From: Streptomyces sp. B21-105
GTDB taxonomy: Bacteria > Actinomycetota > Actinomycetes > Streptomycetales > Streptomycetaceae
Direction of reading: 5' to 3'
Assembly (NCBI RefSeq): GCF_036898465.1
Contig: NZ_JARUMJ010000001.1
Span: forward strand, 8,184,001-8,248,000
DNA length: 64,000 nucleotides
The notes under the pieces are model-generated. The model ran no database searches, had not been told where the DNA came from, and worked only from the letters and a program-made list of their open reading frames with translations. How positions within the stretch are numbered: the first letter of the stretch is position 1; every line of letters starts with the position of its first letter. Of the stretch, positions 1 through 8,630 are shown one piece after another. A program made the position numbers and the translations under genes.

Positions 1-1290
1 GGTGCGCACCTGTGCGTCGTCGAGCCCCGCCGTCGGGACCTGCGGTTGCGGCGTCTGTGCCGGTGCTTTTACCGGCGTCGGCGCGGGTGCCGTGAGCGGA
101 GCCCGGGACGCCGGGGCCGGCGGGGGCGCGACCCGGGACACGGCCGGGGCGGGCGCCGCGGACGGCGGAACGTGCGGTGTGCGCACGGCCGGCGCCGGCG
201 CAGGACGCGGCGGGGCGGCCGCCACTTGACGCGGGCCTGGACGCGAGAGCGGGGGTATCGGCGCCGGCCTCGTGGGTTTCACCGGGGCGGCGGGAGCGGG
301 CTCCGGGTGCAGTTTCGCGGCGACCACCGCGAACGCGTCGGCGGGCGCACCGGGGGAGTTCCAGTCGTCGACCGGGAATCCGGTCAGTTGGTCCCGTGGC
401 GCGCAGAGCAGGCCGCCGTGCAGGACGCTCAGCCGGGCCGGGCCGGGCTCCCAGGCGGCGGCGTCGAGGACCAGTCCGGCGAGTTCGGCGGCGCCGACGC
501 CGTCGACGAGCACGGCGGCGAGGAGGGCCTTCAGAGCCGGGTCGTCCGCGGGGGCGTCCTGATCGAGGCAGTTGCGCAAGGTGGTGGCGTAGGCGAGTTC
601 ACCGGCGTGCCGCTGGGCCACCGCCAGATCGAAGCAGGAGGAGCTGTCGTTGAGGGCGTCGGCGGCGTCGGCGAACAGTTCGAGGGCCCGGTCCCGCTCG
701 CCGAGCAGCCAGACCATCCGTCCCGCGACCTGCAGGCAGTCCGCGGCGTTGAAGCTGTCCGAGACCCTGCGCAGGCGGCCGGCGCACTGGAGGATCTTCG
801 CCGTGTCCCGGACCTTCAGGGCGTAGTTGTAGCTGTTCCGGATGCTCAGCAGGTCGCGGTCGAGCTGCTCGCGGGTCTCGCCGTCCAGGTCGTCGGTGTA
901 CACGGCGAAATCCGGTTCGGCGATACGCAGCGGGAGGGCGCGGACCCGCTCTTCCAGCTCATCCAGGGCGAGCAGGGCGGCGGGCGGGAGCACGACCTCG
1001 ACAGGGGGAGCGGGCGGGGGCGGTGCGTGCGGCTCGGCCCGCTGGACCACCCCTGGGGCCCCTGGTGAAAGGCCGGTTACCGCCTCGCCGGCAGAAGCGG
1101 GCCCGAGCGAGCGGCGTTCGACCAGTTGGATGGCTTCCGCCTCCAGGATGATCTCCGCGTCCGCGGTGCGGATGACGAGGCAGTCCTCGTCGATCTCCGC
1201 GAGCGTTCCTTCAAAGCATTCCCCCGCATGCATGCGCACCCGAATGCTACTGCCGGGCAACACGCGCGATTTGATCGGCCCAAGGCGCAC
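1..1290 (-). CDS. Hypothetical protein, helical-repeat type, partial at left edge
   Basis: The frame is open from about 1290 to the window edge, so the C-terminus is missing. The N-terminal ~60 residues (around RVRMHAGECFEGTLAEIDED) look like a small beta-barrel. A helical stretch of roughly 170 residues follows, with TPR-like spacing of Ala/Leu/Tyr (for example RNSYNYALKVRDTAKIL), and then a long Pro/Ala-rich tail. The start is uncertain. GTG at 1290 is preferred here because the barrel begins soon after, while ATG at 1233 or an upstream in-frame start remain possible. Amino-acid choice and third-base GC support coding. I do not recognise the family and assign no function. It lies downstream of the ABC importer operon on the same strand, separated by a hairpin and a 10-bp repeat tract. 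Confidence 0.6.
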   Translation of the reverse strand, partial: MRLGPIKSRVLPGSSIRVRMHAGECFEGTLAEIDEDCLVIRTADAEIILEAEAIQLVERRSLGPASAGEAVTGLSPGAPGVVQRAEPHAPPPPAPPVEVVLPPAALLALDELEERVRALPLRIAEPDFAVYTDDLDGETREQLDRDLLSIRNSYNYALKVRDTAKILQCAGRLRRVSDSFNAADCLQVAGRMVWLLGERDRALELFADAADALNDSSSCFDLAVAQRHAGELAYATTLRNCLDQDAPADDPALKALLAAVLVDGVGAAELAGLVLDAAAWEPGPARLSVLHGGLLCAPRDQLTGFPVDDWNSPGAPADAFAVVAAKLHPEPAPAAPVKPTRPAPIPPLSRPGPRQVAAAPPRPAPAPAVRTPHVPPSAAPAPAVSRVAPPPAPASRAPLTAPAPTPVKAPAQTPQPQVPTAGLDDAQVRT

Positions 1291-1368
1291 CTGTCGACTG
1301 TACCCCCGGCTCCGGCATTCGGGTGAGGGGTCGTCAGGCCTCTTGTGGGGCTCGGGGGCGAAGTCGTA

Positions 1369-1412
1369 CGGACAGCGGCCGTATCGGAACACTTAGATAC
1401 GACCGCTGTCCG
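1369..1412. terminator. 17-bp inverted repeat, candidate terminator
   Basis: Two 17-base arms (1369-1385 and 1396-1412) pair at 16 of 17 positions around a 10-base loop. The stem lies between the ABC importer operon and the next minus-strand gene. It is followed by a short T-rich stretch only on the plus side, so it could be a terminator or an operator-like palindrome. Confidence 0.45.
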
Positions 1413-1420
1413 TTTCTGAC

Positions 1421-1510
1421 TGTTTCCGGGCTGCTCCCGGCTTTTACCGGCTGCTCCCGGCTCTTCCCGGCTCTTCCCGGCTGTTTCCGGTTGTTTCCGG
1501 TTGTTCGCCG
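1421..1510. repeat. Tandem 10-bp repeat, nine degenerate units
   Basis: Nine consecutive 10-base units follow the pattern CTSTTYCCGG, with the first and last most divergent. The tract is noncoding, immediately 3' of the ATP-binding-protein gene. The 10-base period is close to one helical turn. Confidence 0.75.
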
Positions 1511-1531
1511 CGGCCTGCCGCGGACGGGAAC

Positions 1532-2662
1532 CTATCCCTGGGTGAGCAGGTAGGCCCGGTCCGGGTCGAGGACGACGTCGACGTTGGTGCCCTCCGTCAG
1601 CGCCTCCCGGGGGTCGACGCCCGGTTCGGTGACGGTGATGGTGCCGCCGGTCGTCTCCACCTCGTAGTCGGTGGTCGGACCGTGGAACGTGGAGCGCAGG
1701 ACCGCGCCGATCCCGGTGCCGCCGTCGGTGACGGCGTTCAGCCTGACGGTCTCCGGACGCACCATCAGATACGTGTCGGTCGCGCCGGCCGTCACCTTGG
1801 GGTGCGCGGCGACGGTGAGCCGACGGCCGAGCACGCTCACCGTGGCCCGGCCGTCGCCGACGCTCTCCGGGGCCGCCTCGAGGAAGTTGGCGCGGCCGAT
1901 GAAGTCGGCGACGAAGACACTGGCCGGCCGCGCGTAGATCTCGCCCGGCGTCGCCGCCTGCTCCACTCGTCCCTTGTTCATCACCACGATCCGGTCGGAC
2001 ATGCTCATCGCCTCGTCCTGGTCGTGGGTGACGTAGAGACTGGTGATGCCGAACATCTTCTGGATGCGCCGGATCTCCGCCCGCATCGCGTCCCGCAGCT
2101 TGGCGTCCAGGTTGGACAGCGGCTCGTCGAACAGCAGCACCTTCGGCTGCACCACCAGGGCGCGGGCGAGCGCCACCCGCTGCTGCTGGCCGCCGGACAG
2201 CTCGTGCGGGCTGCGGTCCTCCAGACCGACCAGGTTCATGCTGGTGACGGCCATCCGCATGCTGGTGGCGATGTCGTCGCGGGACCGGCGCTGCAGCCGC
2301 ATCCCGTAGGCGATGTTCTCCGCCACCGTCATGTGCGGGAACAGCGCGTAGCTCTGGAACACCATCGCCATGGGCCTGCGCTGCGGGGGCATCGCGTCGA
2401 TGGCCCGGCCGTCGAGCAGGATGCTGCCGCTGGAGGACTCCTCGAAGCCGGCCACCATCCGCAACGTGGTGGTCTTGCCGCAGCCGGACGGACCGAGCAG
2501 GGTGATGAACTCGCCGGGCTCGACGTCGAGACCGACGCTGTCGACGGCGGTCACCGTGCCGGAGCGGCCGGTGAACCGCTTGGTCAGCGCGTCGAGCCGC
2601 AGGTGTCCGCTGTCGGCCTCGCGCACCGGCGCGGGGTGGAGTTCGGGCGCGGCGGCGGTCAT
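1532..2662 (-). CDS. ABC importer ATP-binding protein (FbpC/PotA-like)
   Basis: This 376-residue ATPase energises the importer encoded by the two upstream genes. Visible motifs in order are Walker A GPSGCGKTTT, Q-loop VFQSYALFPHMT, signature LSGGQQQRVALARAL, Walker B VLLFDEPLSNLD and H-loop YVTHDQDEA. A C-terminal extension of about 130 residues is typical of the TOBE domain in iron, spermidine or phosphonate importers. The ATG at 2662 overlaps the permease stop by four bases (ATGA), so the two are translationally coupled. The same frame stays open far upstream inside the permease gene, but that is antisense-free read-through of high-GC sequence, and homology begins at MTAAAPELH. The substrate cannot be told from the ATPase. 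Confidence 0.93.
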   Translation of the reverse strand: MTAAAPELHPAPVREADSGHLRLDALTKRFTGRSGTVTAVDSVGLDVEPGEFITLLGPSGCGKTTTLRMVAGFEESSSGSILLDGRAIDAMPPQRRPMAMVFQSYALFPHMTVAENIAYGMRLQRRSRDDIATSMRMAVTSMNLVGLEDRSPHELSGGQQQRVALARALVVQPKVLLFDEPLSNLDAKLRDAMRAEIRRIQKMFGITSLYVTHDQDEAMSMSDRIVVMNKGRVEQAATPGEIYARPASVFVADFIGRANFLEAAPESVGDGRATVSVLGRRLTVAAHPKVTAGATDTYLMVRPETVRLNAVTDGGTGIGAVLRSTFHGPTTDYEVETTGGTITVTEPGVDPREALTEGTNVDVVLDPDRAYLLTQG

Positions 2663-4440
2663 GACTTCTGCCTTTCGGAGGTGGCGGTGCGCTGCAGGGC
2701 GGCGCCGGCGCCGACGAGGACGCGGATCACCGCGAAGCCCGCCAGCACCAGCACGGTGAGCACGGTGCAGTAGGCGAAGGCGACGCCGTACCGGCCCGTG
2801 CCGGCGGCACTGAGGACCTGCGACGTGATGATCTTCGTCTGGGGGGTGACGAGCAGGACGATCGTGGAGACGGAGGTCATGCTCCGGGCGAAGCTGTAGC
2901 TCAGCCCGGTCAGCAGCGCCGGCCGGATGAGGGGGAGCGTCACCCGGCGGAAGGTCTGCAGGGGGCTCGCCCCCAGGTCCGTCGACGCCTGTTCGATGTA
3001 GGGGTGCAGCTGGGTGAGCGAGCCCACCGCGGTGCGCTGGCCGGCCGGAACGCTGCGGACGATGTACGCGAGCACGATGGCGACCGCGCCCCCGGCGACA
3101 GCGCTCCCGCCGACCAGGCTCGGCAGCGCGTGCACCGGGCCGATCCACCGGTCCGGCCGGTACGCCAGCACGAACCCGATGCCCAGCACGGTGCCGGGGA
3201 CGGCGACGCCCAGCGTGCCGCCGAGGTCGAGCAGCCAGGCCGTGCGGTCCAGGTGCCGCACGACGAGCCAGGCGATGACCAGACCGACGATGCCCGCCAC
3301 GGGCGTGGCGATGGCGGCGAACTTGAGCGTGTCCAGCACCGCCTCCACGCCGACCCCGGCGACGACCTCCTCGAGGTAGTCGAGGGTGAACGTGTTGTCG
3401 ACGCCGAACACCCGGGTCATGGATCCCATGATCACGGTGCCGTACAGGCTCAGGATCACCGCGGCGGCCAGCAGCGCCAGACCGTAGAACGGCCACCTGG
3501 CCCAGCCGCCGATCAGATGGACGCTGCCGGAGGGCCGGCCGGTGATGGTGGTGCGCACCTTCCGGTTCATCCACCGCCGCTGCCCGAAGTACATCGCCAG
3601 CGACGGCACCAGCAGGATCACGCAGTACACCGAGGCGCCCGTGATGTCGTACTCGCCGGTGACCGCCAGATATGCGCGGCCGGCCAGTACGGTGTAGTCG
3701 CCGCCCAGCACCAGCGGGTTGGCCAGGTCGGCGATCGCCTCCACGAACAGCAGCAGGAACGGCGCGACCAGCCCCGGCGCCACCAGCGGCAGGATCACCG
3801 TGCGCAGGATCCGCCACCGGGAGGCGCCCATGTTCATGGCCGCCTCCTCCAGCGCCGGGTCCAGCCCCCGCAGCATGCCGAGGAGCCCCAGATACGCCAC
3901 GGGGAAGAGCGACAGGGACAGCACGAACACCAGCCCGTCGAGGCCGTAGATGTCGTACTCCAGGCCGAACACGCCGTTGCTGACGACGCCGCGCCGCCCG
4001 TACAGCACGACCGTGGCCGTGGCGATCGCGAAGGGCGGGCTGACGATCGGCAGCAGGGCGACGACGTGCAGGATCTTCTTTCCCGGCACGTCGAGCCGGG
4101 CCTGGACGAACGCGAACAGGAAGCCGAGCGCCGTGCCGCAGACCCCGACGAGCGTGCCGAGCACCAGGGTGTTGCGCAGCACGACCAGGTCGACCCACGA
4201 GGTGAAGAACTCCGCGTAGCGCGGCAGCGCGTCGGGTGCGAAGGCGGTGGCGAGCACCGCGACCAGGGGAACCGCCGAGCCGATCACCACCAGCAGGGCG
4301 ACGGCGATGATCAGGATCCGCACGCCCAGATCGGGCCGGCGGCGGCTGCGCGGCACCGCCGCCCCGGTCGGGGCGGTCGGGGCGGACGGGCCGTAGGGGG
4401 CGGACGGGGACGGCGCGTGGCCGGAGAGCTTCGTGGTCAT
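2659..4440 (-). CDS. ABC importer permease, fused double-domain (FbpB-like)
   Basis: This 593-residue membrane protein has about twelve hydrophobic segments, twice the usual half-permease. Two EAA-type coupling loops are visible, EEAAMNMGASRWRILRTVIL and EQASTDLGASPLQTFRRVTL, one in each half, so two BPD_transp_1 domains are fused. This layout is typical of iron(III), 2-aminoethylphosphonate and thiamine-type importers. The N-terminal ~45 residues are a Pro/Ser/Ala-rich cytoplasmic leader. Start ATG at 4440 overlaps the stop of the binding-protein gene (ATGA), and its own stop overlaps the ATPase start, giving a tight operon of binding protein, permease and ATPase. Confidence 0.93.
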   Translation of the reverse strand: MTTKLSGHAPSPSAPYGPSAPTAPTGAAVPRSRRRPDLGVRILIIAVALLVVIGSAVPLVAVLATAFAPDALPRYAEFFTSWVDLVVLRNTLVLGTLVGVCGTALGFLFAFVQARLDVPGKKILHVVALLPIVSPPFAIATATVVLYGRRGVVSNGVFGLEYDIYGLDGLVFVLSLSLFPVAYLGLLGMLRGLDPALEEAAMNMGASRWRILRTVILPLVAPGLVAPFLLLFVEAIADLANPLVLGGDYTVLAGRAYLAVTGEYDITGASVYCVILLVPSLAMYFGQRRWMNRKVRTTITGRPSGSVHLIGGWARWPFYGLALLAAAVILSLYGTVIMGSMTRVFGVDNTFTLDYLEEVVAGVGVEAVLDTLKFAAIATPVAGIVGLVIAWLVVRHLDRTAWLLDLGGTLGVAVPGTVLGIGFVLAYRPDRWIGPVHALPSLVGGSAVAGGAVAIVLAYIVRSVPAGQRTAVGSLTQLHPYIEQASTDLGASPLQTFRRVTLPLIRPALLTGLSYSFARSMTSVSTIVLLVTPQTKIITSQVLSAAGTGRYGVAFAYCTVLTVLVLAGFAVIRVLVGAGAALQRTATSERQKS

Positions 4441-5516
4441 GACTTGGGCGCCTGCGCGACTTCTTCGTCGAACCGCTTGGTGAGCGCCGACTTCGCCGCT
4501 CCGGCCCGGGCCGCGTCGTAGTCCACCAGCTTGACGGCGGCCAGGTCCACGACCTTGTGGGACACCTTGGCGTTCGGGTTGGTGGGGACCTGGTACGCCT
4601 TGACGCCGGCGCCTATCTCCTGCGCCTGCGGGGTGAGCGCCCAGTCGACGAACTTCCGCGCGCTCACCGGGTCCTTACCGCCCTTGACCAGCGCGACGCC
4701 GCCGGTCTCGTAGCCCGTGCCCTCGGCGGGGAAGGTCACCTCCAGACCCGGGAAACCGGCCTCCTTGGTGGCCGCGCAGTCATGGGAGAAGATGACGCCG
4801 ACGGCGACCTCGCCGCGCGCCGTCATCTGCGCCGGCGCCGAGCCGGACTTGGTGTACTGCAGCACGTTGGGGTGCAGCTTGCGCATGTACGCCAAGCCCT
4901 TGTCCTCGTCCCCGCCGGCCAGCTGCACCTGCGTCCACAGGGCCGTGTAGGCCGTGCCCGACGTCGACGGGTGCGCGATGCCGACGTCGTCCTTCAGCTT
5001 CGGGTCGAGCAGGTCGGCCCAGGACCGCGGGGCGCTGAGGCCCTTCTCCTTCAGCAGCGCGCTGTTGCTGCAGAATCCGAGGACCCCGACGTAGACGCCG
5101 GTCCACAGACCGGAGGCGTCCTTGTACTTGGCGGGGATGACGGCCGCGTTCGGCGACACGTACGGCTCCAGCAGCTTCTGGTCGCCGGCGGCCGCGTACC
5201 CGTCCGCCGGGCCGCCGTACCAGACGTCGAACTCCGCGTTGCCCTTGCCGGCCTGGATCCGGGCCAGCGCCTCGCCGCTGGAGAGCCGGACGAAGTCGGC
5301 CTTCACCCCGGAGGTCTTCGCGAACTGCTTCGTGGTGGCGGCGCACCACTCCTCGGTGGCGCCGCAGGCGACGTGCACGACGCCGCCGTCCTGCGCGGCG
5401 TCGACGTCGCCCGCCTCGCGCGCACAGCCGCTCGCGGCGGCGACCACGGCCGCCAGAACCGCCGCCGTCACTGCCGCGGCGCGGCGCGATCGTCTTCCCC
5501 TAGTCACGACTGTCAC
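4437..5516 (-). CDS. ABC importer substrate-binding lipoprotein (AfuA-type)
   Basis: This 359-residue extracellular solute-binding protein has an N-terminal Arg-rich, hydrophobic signal ending in AAASGC, a lipobox with Cys at about position 31. The mature part carries family-1/AfuA features such as FDVWYGGPADGY and the loop AHPSTSGTAYTALW. Proteins of this group bind ferric iron, phosphoglycerate or 2-aminoethylphosphonate. The paired iron-ligand tyrosines of FbpA are not obvious, so an organophosphate-like ligand is possible and the substrate is left open. GTG at 5516 is preceded by GGAGG at a good distance. It is the first gene of the operon and lies next to a two-component system. Confidence 0.9.
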   Translation of the reverse strand: MTVVTRGRRSRRAAAVTAAVLAAVVAAASGCAREAGDVDAAQDGGVVHVACGATEEWCAATTKQFAKTSGVKADFVRLSSGEALARIQAGKGNAEFDVWYGGPADGYAAAGDQKLLEPYVSPNAAVIPAKYKDASGLWTGVYVGVLGFCSNSALLKEKGLSAPRSWADLLDPKLKDDVGIAHPSTSGTAYTALWTQVQLAGGDEDKGLAYMRKLHPNVLQYTKSGSAPAQMTARGEVAVGVIFSHDCAATKEAGFPGLEVTFPAEGTGYETGGVALVKGGKDPVSARKFVDWALTPQAQEIGAGVKAYQVPTNPNAKVSHKVVDLAAVKLVDYDAARAGAAKSALTKRFDEEVAQAPKS

Positions 5517-5598
5517 GACGTTGACCTCCGCGTGTGCGAGCCCGACCGGCCCGGTCGAGCGATGTTGCGGCCACGTTAGGAGCGGGTGAACGGGCCTG

Positions 5599-5625
5599 CG
5601 GTGACGGAGCGGTGAGCCTCGGTGA
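5599..5625. promoter_or_regulatory. Three CGGTGA direct repeats upstream of importer operon
   Basis: CGGTGA occurs at 5599, 5610 and 5620, spacing 11 and 10 bases, 83-110 bases upstream of the binding-protein start. Direct repeats at about 11 bases are the usual layout for OmpR-family response regulators, and such a regulator is encoded next door. Binding is inferred. Confidence 0.4.
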
Positions 5626-5686
5626 CAGCGCCGTCACCAACGCGTGCCGCCGCCGTCGGCGGGCCGCCCCGACGTGCCGCCGCCGG

Positions 5687-6469
5687 CTACTGCGGCTCCT
5701 CGCCGGGACCGTCCGCGTCGCCCGTGACGCCCTCGCCGCCCGCGCTGTTCTCGTCGTCCTCCACGGGCAGGTCCGGCATCAGATAGCCGACGCCGCGCAG
5801 GGTGCGCAGGTACGCCGAGCCGCCGGGCACGCCGGCCAGCCGTGAACGCAGCCGGTACACCGTGGACTTGACCACGTCCCGTCCGCCCAGCAGGTCCGTG
5901 GCGCCCCACACCTCCCGCAGCAGGTCCTGCCAGGACTGCGGCACACCCCGGCGGGAGGCCAGGTGGCACAGCAGCTTGAACTCCGTGAACGGCAGGTCCA
6001 GCCGGCGCCCGGCCAGCGTCGCCGACTGCGCCGCCGGGTCGATCACCAGACGGCCCACCCGCACCGCGCCGCCGCTGCCCCGGCGGTGCCGGCGCACCAG
6101 GGCCTGGGCGCGCAGCGCCACCTCACGCGGGTGGAAGGGCTTGGTCACGTAGTCGTCGGCGCCGTGTTCCAGGCCCGCGATCACGTCGTCGTGCCGGGAC
6201 AGCGCGGTGAGCAGCATGACCGGGACGTCCGACCGCGCCCGGATCCGCCCGCACAGGGTGAGCCCGTCCATCGCGGGCATCATCACGTCCAGCACGACCA
6301 GGTCGACGGCGTGGTGACGCAGCAGGTTCAGCGCGGTCGCCCCGTCGTGCGCGGTGAGCACGGTGAACCCCTGCGTCTGCAGGGCGAACTCGATGATGAT
6401 CGTCATCTGCGGCTCGTCGTCGACGACCAGCACGGTCGGCCGGGCAGCGGTCTGCGCCGAGGCCGTCAT
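5687..6469 (-). CDS. OmpR-family response regulator
   Basis: This 260-residue protein has an N-terminal receiver domain with acidic pocket VVDDE, phosphoacceptor Asp in VVLDVMMPAMDG, the conserved Thr/Ser region LLTAL and Lys in VTKPF. A linker leads to a C-terminal winged helix (about residues 130-230) with the typical ending VYRLRSRL...RTLRGVGYLM. The ATG at 6469 overlaps the stop of the sensor-kinase gene by four bases, so the pair is co-translated. An acidic tail of about 25 residues follows the DNA-binding domain. The stop is 170 bases from the importer operon on the same strand, which suggests it controls importer expression. Confidence 0.94.
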   Translation of the reverse strand: MTASAQTAARPTVLVVDDEPQMTIIIEFALQTQGFTVLTAHDGATALNLLRHHAVDLVVLDVMMPAMDGLTLCGRIRARSDVPVMLLTALSRHDDVIAGLEHGADDYVTKPFHPREVALRAQALVRRHRRGSGGAVRVGRLVIDPAAQSATLAGRRLDLPFTEFKLLCHLASRRGVPQSWQDLLREVWGATDLLGGRDVVKSTVYRLRSRLAGVPGGSAYLRTLRGVGYLMPDLPVEDDENSAGGEGVTGDADGPGEEPQ

Positions 6470-7272
6470 GACGCGTCGGGGAGGGTCAGCAGGAACGTCG
6501 TCCCGCGGGACGACGCGGTGTGCACCATGATCTCGCCTCCGTGCAGCTCCACCACCGTCTTCGTGATCACGAGGCCGAGACCCGTCCCGTCGGCCAGCGG
6601 CCGTCCGGTGGCGAAGCGGTGGAACAGCCGGTGCCGCTCGGCCCGGGTCATGCCGGCGCCGTCGTCGGTGACGTACACGGCGACGCCGGTGTCGATGAGC
6701 GCGACGCGGACGTCGATGCTCCCGCCGGTGGTGGTGAACCGGCTCGCGTTCGACAGCAGGTTCGTCAGCGCCTGTCGCAGCAGCATCGGGTCCGCCGGGA
6801 TCCGCGGCATCACCTGCGGGACGTCCAGACCGACCCGCTGGTCGCGCTGGGCGCACAGCGGCCGCATCGCGGTGACGACGTCCCGCGCCACCACCGACAC
6901 GTCCACCCTCTCCATGCGCGGCGTGAACAGCCCCGCCTCGATCTTCGCCTGGATCAGCAGGCTCTCGCACAGACTGATGACCTGCGTCGACTGATGGTCG
7001 GCGACCAGCAGCAACCGCTCCTGCGCCGCGGTCAGCGGCCCCGGCGACCTCTCCCGCAGCAGATCCACCGCGCCCTTGATCATGCTGAGCGGGGTGCGCA
7101 GCTCGTGGCTGAGCGCGGTGACCTGCTCGGCCCGGCGCTCCACCAGGTGCTCCAGCCGGGCCAGCTCCGCCACCCGCGCCGAGGCCTTCCGGCGCATGCG
7201 CCAGAACGTCGGCAGACCGGCGGCGCCCGCGCCTGTCAGCGCCGCCACCGGCAACCACCAGGCGGTGACCAT
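6466..7272 (-). CDS. Sensor histidine kinase without periplasmic sensor domain
   Basis: This 268-residue kinase has a single N-terminal membrane segment (about residues 5-22) followed directly by the dimerisation helix with H-box SHELRTPLS (His near 56). An N-box around NLLSNASRF, G1 DDGAGM and G2 GTGLGLVI complete the HATPase domain. There is no extracellular loop or PAS/HAMP domain large enough to sense a ligand. It may therefore sense through the membrane segment or through a partner such as the adjacent importer. ATG at 7272 has a strong GAGGAGG ribosome site. The stop overlaps the response-regulator start. Confidence 0.93.
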   Translation of the reverse strand: MVTAWWLPVAALTGAGAAGLPTFWRMRRKASARVAELARLEHLVERRAEQVTALSHELRTPLSMIKGAVDLLRERSPGPLTAAQERLLLVADHQSTQVISLCESLLIQAKIEAGLFTPRMERVDVSVVARDVVTAMRPLCAQRDQRVGLDVPQVMPRIPADPMLLRQALTNLLSNASRFTTTGGSIDVRVALIDTGVAVYVTDDGAGMTRAERHRLFHRFATGRPLADGTGLGLVITKTVVELHGGEIMVHTASSRGTTFLLTLPDAS

Positions 7273-7503
7273 GGCCCGTCCTCCTCAAGGGACCGCCGTC
7301 GTGCACCGGGCGAGACGGACTCGTGCATTGTGCACGGCGTCCACCCTTACGACAATCGGCCCCTGGCCCGACATTTCCCCCGGGACCCCGCCCGGGATCT
7401 CACCCGGCCGACCGTCCGGGCCAAACCCCTTGCGTTCAAGCGCACTTCAAGCGGAAGACTCCCGACCCGGGCCGGTGAACACCGGCAGAACGGGAGAAAA
7501 GCA

Positions 7504-8490
7504 GTGAAGTACCGCACACTGGGCACGGATCCGGCCACCCGCCGCGAGGTCAGCGTCCTCGCCCTCGGGGCGATGCTGTTCGGTTCGACGACGGACGAGG
7601 CGACGTCCTTCGCCATCCTCGACCGGTACGTCGAGGCCGGCGGGAACTTCGTCGACACGTCCGACAACTACGCGTTCTGGGTGGACGGGGGCCAGGGCGG
7701 CCAGAGCGAGGAACTGCTCGGCAGGTGGCGGCGCAGCCGGGGCGTCGGCGACGAGATCGTCTTCGCGACCAAGCTCGGCGCCCGTCCGCTGGCCCCCGGC
7801 ACCAGCTACACGGACAACGCGGAGGGCCTCTCGGCGAAGGCGATCCGCGAGTCGGCACAACGCAGCCGGGACCGGCTCGGCGTCGGGAAGCTGGATCTTC
7901 TCTACGCGCACATCGACGACCACGCCGTGCCGCAGCGCGAGACCGTCGAGGCCTTCGCCGAGCTGGTGGCCGAGGGCGCGGTCGGACTGCTCGGGGTGAG
8001 CAACCAGGCCATGTGGCGGGTGGAGCGGGCCCGTGCCCTGGCCGCCGAGGCCGGCCTGCCCGGTTACGAGGTGCTGCAGTACCAGCACAGTCATCTGCGC
8101 CCGCGCATCGACATCCCCGACGACCTCTTCCCCGACGGCAGCCTCGGGCACGCCGGCCCGGAGCTCTTCGGCTACCTGCGGGCGGAGCCCGGCCTGACGC
8201 TGGTCGCCTACTCCCCGCTGCTCAAGGGCGCGTACACCCGGCGGGACCGGCCCCTGCCGTCCGACTACGACCACCCGGGCACCCCGGCCAGGCTCGCCGT
8301 GCTGCACGAGGTCGCCCGGGAGACCGGTGCGAGCGTCAACCAGGTCGTGCTCGCACGCCAGTTGGCGGGGGACCTGCCGATCGTCCCGTTGGCCGGGGCG
8401 TCGTCGGTGGCGCAGCTGGAGGAGAACCTGGCCGCCGTCGACCTGGAGCTGACCGAGGACCAGTGCTCCCGGCTGGACGCGGCGCACTGA
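7504..8490 (+). CDS. Aldo/keto reductase
   Basis: This 328-residue cytosolic NADPH-dependent oxidoreductase belongs to the AKR family. Visible features are the N-terminal YRTLG...VSVLALGAM strand, the catalytic region DTSDNYAFW (Asp and Tyr), the Lys in FATKLG, the substrate loop AHIDDH at the position of the usual HxxD pocket, and a C-terminal cofactor segment IVPLAGASS. GTG at 7504 is preceded by GGGAG at a normal distance. It is transcribed away from the sensor-kinase gene, and the 231-base gap must hold both promoters. The physiological substrate is unknown. Confidence 0.93.
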   Translation: MKYRTLGTDPATRREVSVLALGAMLFGSTTDEATSFAILDRYVEAGGNFVDTSDNYAFWVDGGQGGQSEELLGRWRRSRGVGDEIVFATKLGARPLAPGTSYTDNAEGLSAKAIRESAQRSRDRLGVGKLDLLYAHIDDHAVPQRETVEAFAELVAEGAVGLLGVSNQAMWRVERARALAAEAGLPGYEVLQYQHSHLRPRIDIPDDLFPDGSLGHAGPELFGYLRAEPGLTLVAYSPLLKGAYTRRDRPLPSDYDHPGTPARLAVLHEVARETGASVNQVVLARQLAGDLPIVPLAGASSVAQLEENLAAVDLELTEDQCSRLDAAH

Positions 8491-8587
8491 GGGGACGCGG
8501 CGCGGTGACGGGACGCGGTGCGGTGACGGGATCCGGTGCGTCGGCGGGATCGGGTGCGTTGAAGAGACGCGGTGACGGGCACTGACC

Positions 8588-8623
8588 GGGGAGTAACCAG
8601 GGAGTAACCAGGGAGGCTACGCT
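8588..8623 (+). promoter_or_regulatory. Leaderless promoter with 11-bp direct repeats before TetR gene
   Basis: Two copies of GGGAGTAACCA and a third partial copy precede TACGCT (8618-8623), a -10-like hexamer. Exactly seven bases separate it from the ATG at 8631, which fits a leaderless transcript starting at the A of ATG. Confidence 0.45.
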
Positions 8624-8630
8624 GGGGATC

